The notes under the pieces: generated by a model
What the model saw: only the letters and a program-made list of their open reading frames with translations
What the model was told of the DNA's origin: nothing
The model's database searches: none
Assembly (NCBI RefSeq): GCF_013282155.1
Contig: NZ_BLWI01000005.1
Location: forward strand, 62,001 to 126,000
Length of the DNA stretch: 64,000 bases
Direction: 5' to 3'
From: Sulfitobacter sp. HGT1
GTDB taxonomy: Bacteria; Pseudomonadota; Alphaproteobacteria; Rhodobacterales; Rhodobacteraceae
Shown here: positions 19,422-28,412 of the stretch, one piece after another
How the letters are laid out: each line of letters opens with the position of its first letter
How positions within the stretch are numbered: the first letter of the stretch is position 1
Made by a program: the position numbers and the translations under genes

Positions 19422-19883
19422 TTAACCAACTGTCCCCATCGTCTGCTTCAACCCGTTTCGGTTGAATACAAATGTTACTCTTGTCAGAAGGCATAAGACC
19501 ATTGTTCCGGTCCCATCAGAAAACCGGTCAAACGTCCCTCGGACATATTTTATAAGGTTCATTCCGACATGGATGCTTGAGGCAGAATAAGCCTAGCATT
19601 GCTGTCGAACGCACCGTTCGAAGTATCAAAGACAGGGCAAATGTGCCGTTAGCTACATCTGCAGAATGATTGGAAACCCCTAGCAAGGTGTCCAAAATAT
19701 CCCCGTCTGGATCAGAGCATTCTAGCAAATGCAAAGGTCCGTTCGGGCCCATCCCCCCAAGCGAAGTGAATCGCGCTCAACACTTCTAGCAATGTAAAAG
19801 GCGCCGTTTCAACACATCTTCAAACTTGACTCAGGGATTGGTGGAAAAGAATCTAATCTCGTAAAAAGTGTTTCCCGGAAAAT
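19422..19883. other. Long non-coding spacer upstream of dnaA
   Basis: About 460 bases between dnaA and the rpsT terminator that I read as non-coding. The only frame of note (19528-19752, minus) encodes 74 residues with no recognisable features and unusual composition. The spacer is AT-richer than its surroundings and should hold the dnaA promoter. A search by eye for TTATCCACA-type sites found only one poor match (in GGTGGAAAAG near 19840), so I do not call an origin of replication. Confidence 0.5.
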
Positions 19884-19909
19884 AAAAAAAGGCACCGCCA
19901 AGCGATGCC
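19884..19909 (-). terminator. Rho-independent terminator of rpsT
   Basis: On the minus strand GGCATCG-CTTGG-CGGTGCC forms a 7-bp stem (one G-T pair) followed directly by a run of seven T (19884-19890). It lies 37 bases after the rpsT stop. Confidence 0.88.
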
Positions 19910-19945
19910 TTATTCTTTCAACAGCTTAGGTGAAACGTTCCCGAT

Positions 19946-20209
19946 TCAGCCCAGTGCTTTTACGCGCGATGCAAGGCGCGACATCTTCCGGGAAGCGGTG
20001 TTTTTATGGAACACACCTTTTGTAACGCCACGCATCAGTTCTGGCTGTGCAGCGCGAAGCGCCGCAACCGAAGCTTCCTTGTCGCCAGATTCGATGGCTT
20101 CTTCAACTTTGCGCAGGAACGTGCGGATGCGCGAACGACGTGCTTTGTTGATCTGGAAACGTGCTTCGTTTTGACGGGCGCGTTTTTTTGCCTGTGGTGT
20201 ATTTGCCAT
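19946..20209 (-). CDS. rpsT: 30S ribosomal protein S20
   Basis: An 87-residue, highly basic, all-helical protein that binds 16S rRNA in the small ribosomal subunit. The N-terminus [17 protein letters not shown] and the central [15 protein letters not shown] helix are typical of S20. The start at 20209 is preferred to the frame from 20218 because it gives the conserved MANT start, with AGGA about ten bases upstream. It is a single-gene unit closed by a clear terminator, divergent in neither direction; the next minus-strand gene upstream (enoyl-CoA hydratase) ends 170 bases away. Length is normal for the family. Confidence 0.96.
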   Translation of the reverse strand: MANTPQAKKRARQNEARFQINKARRSRIRTFLRKVEEAIESGDKEASVAALRAAQPELMRGVTKGVFHKNTASRKMSRLASRVKALG

Positions 20210-20379
20210 GAGGATCATCCTTCATCTTGGGTCTGTTCAAATTGCGAATACGCGACACAAACCCAAAGACCGGAGCCAATATCCGATAAGGTGATTCTAG
20301 CCTGAGCGGGCTGCACGCGCATGTATTGGGGTTGCCTATAGTCCAACCCGATGCGCTTTGCAAACCCGCAAAGGCGTTT

Positions 20380-21156
20380 TTACTTGTCGCGGAACTGTGC
20401 TTCGCGCTTTTCGAGGAAAGCAGACATGCCTTCCTTCTGATCTTCGGTCGCAAACAGCGAATGGAAGACGCGGCGTTCAAACAACAGACCTTCGCGAAGC
20501 GGTACTTCAAAGGCGCGGTTCACCGCTTCTTTGACAACCATCGTGGTGATCATGGATTTCTCGGCGATCTTGCCAGCGGCGGCCAGGGCTTCTTCCATCA
20601 GCTTTTTGACGGGCACAACGCGCGATACCAGACCTGCGCGCTCTGCTTCGGCGGCGTCCATGAAACGGCCGGTCAGGTTCATATCCATCGCTTTGGATTT
20701 ACCAATCGCACGGGTCAGACGCTGGGTGCCGCCGATACCGGCAACAACGCCCAGGTTAATCTCGGGCTGGCCGAATTTCGCGGTTTCGGAACAGATGATA
20801 AAGTCACACATCATCGCCAATTCGCAGCCACCGCCAAGCGCATAGCCCGACACTGCGGCGATAATCGGTTTGCGAACACGCATGATCTGGTCTGTTTCCG
20901 GGGTGAAAAGATCGCCCGCGAACACATCAACAAAGCTTTTGTCGCGCATCATGGCAATATCGGCACCTGCTGCGAACGCTTTTTCAGATCCTGTGATGAC
21001 GATACAGCGGACTTTTTCATTGTCCTGCGCTGCTTTCATCGCATCGGCGAGCTCTTTCATCAGCTCGTCATTCAGGGCATTCAATGCATCCGGTCGGTTC
21101 AACGTAACCAGTGCTACGTGATTATCTACATCGACCGTGATTGTTTCATACGCCAT
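20380..21156 (-). CDS. Enoyl-CoA hydratase/isomerase-family protein
   Basis: A 258-residue crotonase-fold enzyme, most like the general enoyl-CoA hydratase that adds water to 2-enoyl-CoA in fatty acid beta-oxidation. Family features are the oxyanion-hole segments [10 protein letters not shown] (about 60-70) and [13 protein letters not shown] (about 105-118), with catalytic glutamates in GCELAMM and [21 protein letters not shown] 21156 is used; the frame could begin one codon earlier at a TTG. It follows mutM in the same direction (65-base gap) and precedes rpsT. The exact acyl substrate is not determined by sequence alone, although both catalytic glutamates favour a true hydratase. Confidence 0.9.
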   Translation of the reverse strand: MAYETITVDVDNHVALVTLNRPDALNALNDELMKELADAMKAAQDNEKVRCIVITGSEKAFAAGADIAMMRDKSFVDVFAGDLFTPETDQIMRVRKPIIAAVSGYALGGGCELAMMCDFIICSETAKFGQPEINLGVVAGIGGTQRLTRAIGKSKAMDMNLTGRFMDAAEAERAGLVSRVVPVKKLMEEALAAAGKIAEKSMITTMVVKEAVNRAFEVPLREGLLFERRVFHSLFATEDQKEGMSAFLEKREAQFRDK

Positions 21157-21220
21157 CAAGAATGCTCTCGCTTGTTACACTTTGAAACATGTGAATATCA
21201 CGGGCGCGTGGCGTTTCAAG

Positions 21221-22072
21221 TTATCTTTGGCATTGCGCACAGTAGAACGATGATCTTCCCGACTGAACGATTCGACCGATATCTTCGCTGCATCCTTCTG
21301 TGCGGCAAGGTTCCCCCTCGCGGCCATAGACGTCAAAGCTGTGCTGGAAATAACCCAATTCGCCATCCGCTTGTTTGAAGTCGCGCAAGGTTGATCCGCC
21401 TGCGGTGATTGCCTCGTCCAACACTTGCCGGATGATCGGCACCAGCCCTGCGACGCGCGCCGCCGAAATGCGCCCGGCCTTGCGTGCGGGATGAATGCGC
21501 GCCCGGTAAAGCGTTTCACATACATAGATATTTCCAAGGCCCGCCACGATGCGTTGATCCAAAAGCGCGGATTTGATCGGCATGTTGCGCCCCTTTAGGG
21601 CCGCCACCAGATGCGCCTCGTGAAAATCATTGCCCAAGGGTTCTGGCCCGATCGAGGACAGCAATTTATGGGCGCCTGCGGTTTGCGTATCCAGCAGGTC
21701 CATCGCGCCAAAACGGCGCGGATCGTTAAAGGTGACCCGCGCCCCGTTCGCCATGTGGAACACCACATGATCGTGCTTTTCAGGTGACGGATGGTCATGC
21801 ACGAATTGCCCCAACGGATCACCCGAAATCAGCATCCGCCCCGACATGCCCAGATGAATCAGCAATGATTCCCCCGATGACAGATCAGCCAGAATGTATT
21901 TCGACCGCCTGCGCAGCCGTTCCACCTTTTGACCTGTCAGCCGTGCAGCCATGTCTGGTGGAAAGGGCCAGCGCAGATCGGGCCGGTTCACATCGGCGCG
22001 CGCAATGACCTGTCCCTCCATCACGGGGGATAGGCCGCGGCGCACTGTTTCGACTTCTGGCAGTTCAGGCAT
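21221..22072 (-). CDS. mutM: Formamidopyrimidine-DNA glycosylase
   Basis: A 283-residue base-excision repair enzyme that removes 8-oxoguanine and formamidopyrimidines and cleaves the abasic site. The N-terminus [14 protein letters not shown] carries the catalytic proline and glutamate immediately after the initiator Met. The H2TH region and [15 protein letters not shown] segment are present. A C-terminal zinc finger shows four cysteines (CRTEGC and CAQC). The start at 22072 is fixed by the catalytic N-terminus and supported by AGGGGA about eight bases upstream; the longer frame from 22309 is spurious. It is divergent from ubiE with an 88-base shared promoter region. Confidence 0.96.
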   Translation of the reverse strand: MPELPEVETVRRGLSPVMEGQVIARADVNRPDLRWPFPPDMAARLTGQKVERLRRRSKYILADLSSGESLLIHLGMSGRMLISGDPLGQFVHDHPSPEKHDHVVFHMANGARVTFNDPRRFGAMDLLDTQTAGAHKLLSSIGPEPLGNDFHEAHLVAALKGRNMPIKSALLDQRIVAGLGNIYVCETLYRARIHPARKAGRISAARVAGLVPIIRQVLDEAITAGGSTLRDFKQADGELGYFQHSFDVYGREGEPCRTEGCSEDIGRIVQSGRSSFYCAQCQR

Positions 22073-22160
22073 GTTGTTTCCCCTGTGACAAAAGGGGCGC
22101 ATTGTACCCGCCCCCCTACGCCCTATAACAAAGGTGCAGATCAAAGGACCACAAGACCCC

Positions 22161-22913
22161 ATGACAAACGATAGCGACAAAACCACCCACTTCGGATTTG
22201 AAACCGTGGCCGAAGGCGACAAAGCCGGGCGCGTGCAGGGTGTCTTTAACTCTGTCGCCAGTAAATACGACATCATGAACGATGTCATGAGCGTCGGCAT
22301 CCACCGCATCTGGAAAGAAGCGATGATGGATTGGCTGGCCCCGCGCGCTGGTCAAAAGCTGCTGGATGTGGCCGGCGGCACCGGTGATGTGTCGTTCAAG
22401 TTTCTTGAACGCGCCGGATCGGGCCATGCCACAGTGCTGGATCTGACCGAACCCATGCTGGTCGAGGGGCGCAAACGTGCCGAAGCGGCGGCGATGGTCG
22501 ACAGCCTTGATTGGGTCGTGGGCGACGCAATGGCGCTGCCGTTCGAGGATAACACATTCGACGTCTACACAATCAGCTTTGGCATCCGCAACGTCACCCG
22601 CCCCCAAGAGGCCCTGAACGAAGCCTACCGTGTGCTGCGCCCCGGTGGCCGTCTGATGGTGCTGGAATTCAGCCAGCTGCCGAACCCGATGATGCAAAAA
22701 GCCTATGATCTCTACAGCTTCAACGTGATTCCCCGGATGGGAAAACTGATCGCGAACGACCGTGACAGCTATCAGTACCTTGTTGAATCTATTCGAAATT
22801 TCCCCGATCAGGAAACGTTCCTTGGCATGGTCAAGGCCGCCGGTTTCGAGCAGGCTAAATACCGCAACCTGACGATGGGCGTCGCGGCACTTCATTCAGG
22901 CTGGAAAATCTAA
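22161..22913 (+). CDS. ubiE: Ubiquinone/menaquinone biosynthesis C-methyltransferase
   Basis: A 250-residue AdoMet-dependent methyltransferase that methylates the quinone ring in ubiquinone synthesis. It shows the UbiE pattern: HFGFETV near the start, [10 protein letters not shown], motif [14 protein letters not shown], the [10 protein letters not shown] stretch and a terminal [13 protein letters not shown] 22161 is preferred to the GTG at 22134 because the N-terminus then matches the family, with AAAGGA upstream. ubiB starts two bases after its stop, so the two form an operon. This pairing in quinone synthesis is common in alphaproteobacteria. Confidence 0.96.
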   Translation: MTNDSDKTTHFGFETVAEGDKAGRVQGVFNSVASKYDIMNDVMSVGIHRIWKEAMMDWLAPRAGQKLLDVAGGTGDVSFKFLERAGSGHATVLDLTEPMLVEGRKRAEAAAMVDSLDWVVGDAMALPFEDNTFDVYTISFGIRNVTRPQEALNEAYRVLRPGGRLMVLEFSQLPNPMMQKAYDLYSFNVIPRMGKLIANDRDSYQYLVESIRNFPDQETFLGMVKAAGFEQAKYRNLTMGVAALHSGWKI

Positions 22914-22914
22914 A

Positions 22915-24447
22915 ATGCGCGGACCACATAATATCTGGCGGCTTGTCCGCACCGGTGCCACTCTTGAACGTACAGGTGCCATGAATGTCGTGCTGGATGC
23001 ATTCGACGCGACCCCGGCGCTGCGCTTCGTGGCCAAGGCGCTTGGTAAACCGTTCAAATTTCTGGGCTATGCGGGTGATCCGTCAATGCCGCCCGCGACC
23101 CGCGCATTAACCGCCCTTGGCCCGGCCTACATCAAATTCGGTCAGGTTCTGTCGACCCGCCCCGATGTGGTGGGCGATGAACTGGCCGTTCAATTGCGCG
23201 TGCTCCAAGACAAACTGCCACCATTTTCAATCGAGCAGGCCAAAGCCGAAGTCGAAAAAGAACTCGGCCTGCCGGTCGATGCGATCTTTTCCACTTTCAG
23301 CGAACCCGTGGCTGCGGCCTCGATCGCGCAGGTACACCGTGCCACCATCGCCGAAACCGGCGAAGATGTGGCCGTCAAGGTCCTGCGCCCCGGCATCGAG
23401 AAAGCATTCCGCAAGGATGTCGACGCCTTCTATCTTGCCGCGCGCATGGTTGAACTGTTTTCCCCCGGGTCACGTCGCCTGCGCCCGACCGAGGTGATTG
23501 AGCATTTCGATGGCGTCGTGCGCGGAGAACTGGACCTGCGGCTTGAATCCTCTGCCGCGTCCGAGTTTGCCGCCAACACCAAGAATGACGAAGGCTTCCA
23601 ACTGCCCGCGATCAAATGGGAATTTTCTGCGCGCCGTGTGATGACCCTGGAATGGGCTGACGGTGTACCGATGGGCGACAACGCTGCGATTGATGGCGCA
23701 GGTCACGACCGCGTCGCCATCGGGGACCGTGTGTTGCAACTGTTCCTGAACCACGCGCTGCGCGACGGTTATTTTCATGCGGATATGCATCAGGGCAACC
23801 TCAAGGTAGCACCGAACGGCAACATTATCGCCTATGACTTCGGCATCATGGGCCACATCGACGAATACACCCGCCGCGTCTACGCGGAAATCCTGTTCGG
23901 GTTCATCCGCAAAGACTACAAACGCGTGGCCGAGGTGCATTTCGAAGCAGGCTATGTGCCAGCCGACAAAGATGTCGATGAATTTGCCCGTGCCCTGCGC
24001 GCTGTCGGAGAGCCGATCTTCGGCATGGATGCCACACGTATCTCAATGGCCCGACTGCTCACCTATCTGTTCGAGGTAACAGAACGCTTCGGCATGGAAA
24101 CCCGCACCGAACTGATCTTGCTGCAACGTACAATGGTGGTGGTCGAAGGCGTGGCGCGCTCTCTCAACCCGCATATCAACATCTGGCAAGTCTCGAGCCC
24201 GATTGTGACCGATTATATTTCCAAATCCATCGGTCCCAAAGCCGTCGTGCGCGACCTTACCAATACCGCCCGCGTTCTGGCCCGTTTCGGCCCGCGCTTG
24301 CCCGCCTTGGTCGAAGCAGCGCTTATCCGGCAACAACAAGAAGCCGAACCGCCGCGAAAAGGCTTCAAACGCTGGATCGCCCTTGCCGCACTTCTGGGCG
24401 CTCTCGGCGCGATGGCTCTTGCGGCCTTTGCCGACCGGTTCTTTTAA
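22915..24447 (+). CDS. ubiB: UbiB-family protein kinase-like quinone biosynthesis factor
   Basis: A 510-residue atypical kinase-like ATPase (ABC1/ADCK family) needed for efficient ubiquinone synthesis. Family signatures are KFGQVLSTRPD (the KxGQ motif), AAASIAQVH (the alanine-rich loop), VAVKVLRPG (with the VAVK lysine), HADMHQGN and DFGIMG. Two hydrophobic stretches at the extreme C-terminus (LAALLGALGAMALAAF) anchor it to the membrane. It follows ubiE by one base and is followed by a GC-rich repeat unit. Length and motif order are normal. Confidence 0.95.
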   Translation: MRGPHNIWRLVRTGATLERTGAMNVVLDAFDATPALRFVAKALGKPFKFLGYAGDPSMPPATRALTALGPAYIKFGQVLSTRPDVVGDELAVQLRVLQDKLPPFSIEQAKAEVEKELGLPVDAIFSTFSEPVAAASIAQVHRATIAETGEDVAVKVLRPGIEKAFRKDVDAFYLAARMVELFSPGSRRLRPTEVIEHFDGVVRGELDLRLESSAASEFAANTKNDEGFQLPAIKWEFSARRVMTLEWADGVPMGDNAAIDGAGHDRVAIGDRVLQLFLNHALRDGYFHADMHQGNLKVAPNGNIIAYDFGIMGHIDEYTRRVYAEILFGFIRKDYKRVAEVHFEAGYVPADKDVDEFARALRAVGEPIFGMDATRISMARLLTYLFEVTERFGMETRTELILLQRTMVVVEGVARSLNPHINIWQVSSPIVTDYISKSIGPKAVVRDLTNTARVLARFGPRLPALVEAALIRQQQEAEPPRKGFKRWIALAALLGALGAMALAAFADRFF

Positions 24448-24456
24448 CCGGCTTCT

Positions 24457-24505
24457 CTGGCTCGGAAATATCCTGCGGGGGTCCGGGGGTGCAAAACCCC
24501 CGGCG
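24457..24505 (-). repeat. Intergenic repeat unit (GC hairpin plus GGATATTT-like tail)
   Basis: CCGGGGG and CCCCCGG (24491-24511 region) form a 7-bp stem. Read on the minus strand it is followed by GCAGGATATTTCCGAGCCAGAGAAG, which resembles the tails of the plus-strand units after tdh, serB and near 47.04 kb. It lies after the ubiB stop and may act as a terminator or mRNA end. Confidence 0.5.
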
Positions 24506-24537
24506 CTTTGCAAAAAACACAGCCATTGACAGGGGGG

Positions 24538-25128
24538 ATGCCCGACGTGCAGTTATCCACTATGACGGATAACCCTGACGCTATTCTTACCCAATTGCCC
24601 TCGCGCCTCAAATCGGCCCGTACTGCACAAGGCCTCAGCCTTGATGCCGTGGCCAAGCTTTCGGGCGTGTCCCGGTCGATGGTCAGCCAGATTGAACGTG
24701 GCGAAAGCAGCCCGACAATCGCAACATTGTGGAACCTGACACGGGCTTTGCAGGTCGATTTTGCGGGGCTTCTGGACAGCACTCAAACTCCGGCCCAGAT
24801 CGAAATCTTGCGCGCCGCCGAAGTGCCCACGATCCATAATCTGGGAACGGGATGCCACATCCGCATCCTTTCTCCGCCCGAAGAGGCCGGTAAGCACGAA
24901 GTTTACGAACTTTTGATTGATGCGGGCGGGAAACTGGACAGCCAGCCCCATACCCGCGGTGCCCGCGAACATCTGACAGTTATCCAGGGCACAGCAGGCC
25001 TGCAAAGCGGCGACGCCGAAAGCACGATCAACACTGGCGACACGGCGCGGTATCCTGCCGACGTTCCCCATGCGATTACGGCAATAGGCGGGGCCGTTCG
25101 GGCATTTCTGGTCGTTCAGAATGCTTGA
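24538..25128 (+). CDS. XRE-family transcriptional regulator with cupin domain
   Basis: A regulator with an N-terminal helix-turn-helix (RLKSARTAQGLSLDAVAKLSGVS, then SMVSQIERGESSPT, the XRE recognition helix) and a C-terminal cupin barrel (about residues 110-190 with HTRGAREHL and PADVPHAI). Such proteins bind a small effector in the cupin part and control nearby catabolic genes. The start is uncertain: ATG 24538 has a very close G-rich run, while ATG 24562 has no clear ribosome site. The gene lies 92 bases upstream of kbl-tdh in the same direction, so control of threonine degradation is plausible. Effector and target are inferred only from position. Confidence 0.85.
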   Translation: MPDVQLSTMTDNPDAILTQLPSRLKSARTAQGLSLDAVAKLSGVSRSMVSQIERGESSPTIATLWNLTRALQVDFAGLLDSTQTPAQIEILRAAEVPTIHNLGTGCHIRILSPPEEAGKHEVYELLIDAGGKLDSQPHTRGAREHLTVIQGTAGLQSGDAESTINTGDTARYPADVPHAITAIGGAVRAFLVVQNA

Positions 25129-25220
25129 TTCCAAAATACAGGAATAAATCCGTCATATAGGATTTCCCCTGTTCCGGAAAATAATCCGCTATGATAGAAG
25201 TTCTGAAAAGGAGCTTCATC

Positions 25221-26408
25221 ATGACCCAGACTTATCTCGACCACGTCACAGCCACACTTGCGCAAATCGAGGCGGAAGGCATGATGAAGCGCGAGCGCAT
25301 GATCACCTCGCCCCAGTCGGGTAATATTGATGTCGCCGGGCGGCATGTCATCAACCTTTGTGCCAATAATTACCTAGGGTTGGCCGATCACCCCGACCTG
25401 ATCAAAGCAGCCCAGGATGCCATGGGCCCCCGAGGGTTCGGCATGGCGTCGGTCCGGTTCATCTGTGGCACCCAGGATATCCACCGCGAACTTGAACAGA
25501 AGCTGGCCAAGTTTCTGGGCAAGGATGATTCGATCCTGTTCGCGGCGTGTTTCGATGCCAATGGCGGCTTGTTCGAACCGCTTTTCGGGCCCGAAGACGC
25601 AATCGTCTCGGATAGTTTGAACCACGCGTCGATCATTGACGGCATCCGCCTGTGCAAGGCCAAGCGCTATCGCTATGCCAATTCCGACATGAACGACCTT
25701 GAGGGACAGCTAAAGCTTGCCCGTGAAGAAGGGGCGCGGTTCATCATGATTGCGACGGATGGCGTGTTCAGCATGGACGGCTATCTGGCTAATCTGCCGG
25801 ACATTACCCGCCTCGCAGAAAAATACGAAGCCCTCGTTATGGTCGACGACTGCCATTCCACCGGCTTTATGGGGCCGAAAGGGGCAGGGACGCCGGCACA
25901 TTTCGGTGTGGATGTGGATATTCTGACGGGGACGCTGGGCAAGGCGCTTGGCGGTGCGATCGGTGGCTATATCGCGGGGCCGCAGCCTGTGATTGATCTG
26001 CTGCGCCAGCGCGCGCGCCCCTATCTGTTTTCGAACTCCCTGCCGCCGTCCATCGTGATGGCAGGTATCAAGGCGCTTGAGCTGGTCGAGAAGGGCGATG
26101 ATCTGCGCGCGAGATTGTTTGAGAACGCTGCCTATTGGCGCAAGGGGTTGACCGATCTGGGCTTTGATCTGTTGCCTGGTGAACATCCCATCATCCCGGT
26201 GATGTTGGGCGAGGCCCAATTGGCGCAGGATATGGCGACCAAACTGTTCGAGGAAGGCGTCTATGTCAGCGGGTTCTTCTTTCCGGTTGTCCCGCGGGGT
26301 CAGGCGCGGATCAGAACGCAGATGAACGCTGCGTTGACGAAGGATGAACTGGACCGCGCGCTTGTCGCCTTCGAGGTCGCGGGCAAGGCCTGCGGGGTTT
26401 TGTCATGA
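25221..26408 (+). CDS. kbl: Glycine C-acetyltransferase (2-amino-3-ketobutyrate CoA ligase)
   Basis: A 395-residue PLP enzyme of the alpha-oxoamine synthase family. It splits 2-amino-3-ketobutyrate with CoA into glycine and acetyl-CoA, the second step of threonine degradation. Seen are [24 protein letters not shown], the DDCHSTGF stretch, and [10 protein letters not shown] holding the PLP-binding lysine. The start at 25221 has an excellent AAAGGAG seven bases upstream, so the longer frame from 25191 is rejected. The stop overlaps the tdh start (ATGA), making a kbl-tdh operon as in E. coli. Confidence 0.96.
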   Translation: MTQTYLDHVTATLAQIEAEGMMKRERMITSPQSGNIDVAGRHVINLCANNYLGLADHPDLIKAAQDAMGPRGFGMASVRFICGTQDIHRELEQKLAKFLGKDDSILFAACFDANGGLFEPLFGPEDAIVSDSLNHASIIDGIRLCKAKRYRYANSDMNDLEGQLKLAREEGARFIMIATDGVFSMDGYLANLPDITRLAEKYEALVMVDDCHSTGFMGPKGAGTPAHFGVDVDILTGTLGKALGGAIGGYIAGPQPVIDLLRQRARPYLFSNSLPPSIVMAGIKALELVEKGDDLRARLFENAAYWRKGLTDLGFDLLPGEHPIIPVMLGEAQLAQDMATKLFEEGVYVSGFFFPVVPRGQARIRTQMNAALTKDELDRALVAFEVAGKACGVLS

Positions 26409-27448
26409 GCAACCAGATGAAAGCGCTGTGTAAATCGGAGCCGCGCGAAGGTTTGTGGATGACCCGCGCACCGGTTCCCGAAATCGGGCCGGATGATGTG
26501 CTGATCAAGGTCAACAAGACCGGTATTTGTGGCACCGACATTCACATTTGGAACTGGGATGAATGGGCGCAGAAAACCGTGCCTGTGCCGTTGATCACAG
26601 GCCATGAATTCGCCGGAGAGATTGTGGAGTTGGGGCGCAATGTCACTGATCTGACCATTGGGCAAAGATGTTCCGGCGAGGGGCATTTGATTGGCAAGAC
26701 ATCCCGCCAGTCACGGTCGGGGAAGTTTCATCTTGATCCGGCAACGCGGGGCATTGGCGTGAACGAACAGGGTGCCTTTGCGCAATACCTGCGTCTGCCC
26801 GCGTTCAATGTGGTGCCGCTGCCGGACGAGATTTCCGATGACATCGGGGCGATCCTTGATCCGCTTGGCAATGCTGTTCACACAGCGCTTAGTTTTGATC
26901 TGGTGGGCGAGGACGTGTTGATTACCGGTGCAGGGCCGATCGGTATCATGGCCGCAGCGGTCGCGCGGCATGTCGGTGCGCGCCATGTTGCGATCACGGA
27001 TGTTAATCCTGCGCGTCTGGAACTGGCAGCGCAGGTTGCGGATGTGACGCCAGTCAACGTCGCCAAAGAAGATCTGAATGATGTGATCGCAAAGCTGAAG
27101 ATGAAGCAGGGCTTTGACGTCGGCATGGAAATGTCAGGCAACCAGATGGCGCTGGACCAAATGGTCGAAGCGATGACCATGGGGGGCCGCATTGCCATGC
27201 TGGGGATTCCCCCCGGCAAGTCGCCGGTGGATTGGAGCCGGATCGTGTTCAAGGCGATCACCATTAAAGGCGTCTATGGCCGCGAGATTTTCGAGACATG
27301 GTACAAGATGATTGCTATGCTCGAAAACGGGTTGGATGTTTCCAAGATCATCACCCACCGCTTTGGTGCGGATGAGTTCGAGGCCGGGTTTGCAGCGATG
27401 AAATCGGGCTTGTCCGGCAAGGTGGTTCTGGACTGGACCGGGGTTTAG
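26405..27448 (+). CDS. tdh: L-threonine 3-dehydrogenase lacking structural-zinc cysteines
   Basis: A 347-residue zinc-dependent medium-chain dehydrogenase that oxidises threonine to 2-amino-3-ketobutyrate with NAD+. Catalytic-zinc ligands are present: C42 (GICGTD), H67 and E68 (GHEFAG). The cofactor domain has the expected glycine-rich turn (GAGPIGIMA). The structural-zinc lobe that usually reads GHLICGKCRNC with a fourth cysteine eight residues on is here [11 protein letters not shown] then HLD. The four cysteines are replaced by G97, S100, S103 and D111 with no length change. The enzyme may therefore fold without the second zinc. Pairing with kbl, by a four-base overlap, supports the threonine role. 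Confidence 0.92.
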   Translation: MSNQMKALCKSEPREGLWMTRAPVPEIGPDDVLIKVNKTGICGTDIHIWNWDEWAQKTVPVPLITGHEFAGEIVELGRNVTDLTIGQRCSGEGHLIGKTSRQSRSGKFHLDPATRGIGVNEQGAFAQYLRLPAFNVVPLPDEISDDIGAILDPLGNAVHTALSFDLVGEDVLITGAGPIGIMAAAVARHVGARHVAITDVNPARLELAAQVADVTPVNVAKEDLNDVIAKLKMKQGFDVGMEMSGNQMALDQMVEAMTMGGRIAMLGIPPGKSPVDWSRIVFKAITIKGVYGREIFETWYKMIAMLENGLDVSKIITHRFGADEFEAGFAAMKSGLSGKVVLDWTGV

Positions 27449-27507
27449 GGGGCCAGCCCCCGTCCCGGCGATGCCGCGACTCCCCCGGGATTTAAGTCCA
27501 TTTGGAA
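27449..27507 (+). repeat. Intergenic repeat unit after tdh
   Basis: Begins with GGGGGCCAGCCCCC, passes a small CGGC/GCCG stem, and ends in CCCCCGGGATTTAAGTCCATTTGG with AA continuing into the next gene end. The tail is shared with units near 32.30 kb and 47.04 kb. Located between convergent tdh and phosphatase genes, it could act as a bidirectional terminator. Confidence 0.6.
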
Positions 27508-28242
27508 TTAGCTTGCGGGGCGGAGCGGCACCCTGCCTTTTTCGGATATCACATGGACGTCCTGACCTTCGAAAACTGCCGCTTGGAGCGGCTTGAAATA
27601 GCCCGCGCCAGCGTCAAGGTTGATGCGGTATCCGTGGTGTTCGGGATAGTCGACGGCGGTATGCCCGTGCACGACGGGGCGGCCGAAATCGTGATATTCG
27701 GTCAGCCAGTCGCCGCGGATCCAGATCAGATCGTCTTCGACTTGATCCTGGATCGGAACGCCGTAGCGCAGGCCTGCGTGGGCGAAAATCAGGTGATCGG
27801 TGATGTGAATATTCGGCAGGTTATCCAGAAAATCGCGGTGTGATTGCGGCACCGCCTGTAGCGCTGCTTGATGGATTGGGTCGACGGGCGCGTAATCTTC
27901 GCCGACAACGCCATATGAAAGCAGGGTTTTATCCCCGCCCAAGCGTGGGTTCATCCAGAACAGATCTGCGCGGGTGGCTGGATCGAAGACGGTTTGGTCG
28001 TCCAGAAAACGGGTGAAATACCGGTCATGATTGCCGCGGATGGCGGTCCAGTTACGGCCTTGGGTGATCCCTGTCATCAGCAGATCAACGACGCCTTTGC
28101 TGTCGGGGCCGCGATCGACGTAATCCCCCAGAAACACGATTTCGGCGTCTTTGCCACCGTCTGCTTCGATCAACTCCAGCACGCGGTGCAGGTCGTCGAG
28201 TTGGCCGTGAATATCACCGACGGCATAGATGGGCGTGGACAT
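27508..28242 (-). CDS. PPP-family metallophosphoesterase (serine/threonine phosphatase 1-like)
   Basis: A 244-residue calcineurin-like phosphoesterase of the bacterial PrpA/PP1 type. The dinuclear metal motifs are all visible: GDIHG (about 10-14), GDYVDRGPDS (about 39-48), RGNHDR (about 69-74) and later FAHAG and VHGHT. The start at 28242 is chosen because AAGGA lies nine bases upstream; an ATG two codons earlier is also possible, and the longer frame from 28401 is rejected. It could dephosphorylate proteins or small metabolites; the physiological substrate is unknown. It is convergent with tdh and downstream of serA on the same strand, separated by the serA terminator. Confidence 0.88.
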   Translation of the reverse strand: MSTPIYAVGDIHGQLDDLHRVLELIEADGGKDAEIVFLGDYVDRGPDSKGVVDLLMTGITQGRNWTAIRGNHDRYFTRFLDDQTVFDPATRADLFWMNPRLGGDKTLLSYGVVGEDYAPVDPIHQAALQAVPQSHRDFLDNLPNIHITDHLIFAHAGLRYGVPIQDQVEDDLIWIRGDWLTEYHDFGRPVVHGHTAVDYPEHHGYRINLDAGAGYFKPLQAAVFEGQDVHVISEKGRVPLRPAS

Positions 28243-28361
28243 GAACATATTTCCTTGTTGCTTGGTCTTATGATGCCTGATCTGCGGGAAAAGGGGAAGC
28301 CGGGCTGGCGTTGGTGCTGTCTGATTTGACGGCTGCGGTTTGGAGGCTGTCGGGCCGAACG

Positions 28362-28390
28362 AAAAAAGCGCCCCTTGAAGGGGGCGCTTT
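28362..28390 (-). terminator. Rho-independent terminator of serA
   Basis: AAAGCGCCCC and GGGGCGCTTT form a 10-bp stem around TTGAAG. On the minus strand the stem is followed by a T run (complement of 28362-28367). It lies 22 bases after the serA stop. Confidence 0.92.
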
Positions 28391-28412
28391 GGAGAAATCA
28401 TGCTGGAGGCGT

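Noticed and set aside
19528..19752. 74-residue frame on the minus strand upstream of dnaA
   Set aside because: No ribosome site, no recognisable domain, unusual composition; judged non-coding.
19422..19945. Origin of replication between dnaA and rpsT
   Set aside because: No cluster of TTATCCACA-like sites was found by eye; only one poor match. The gene position alone is not enough in alphaproteobacteria.
24553..24561. DnaA-box-like TTATCCACT before the XRE regulator
   Set aside because: A single site with one mismatch, without neighbours or an AT-rich region.
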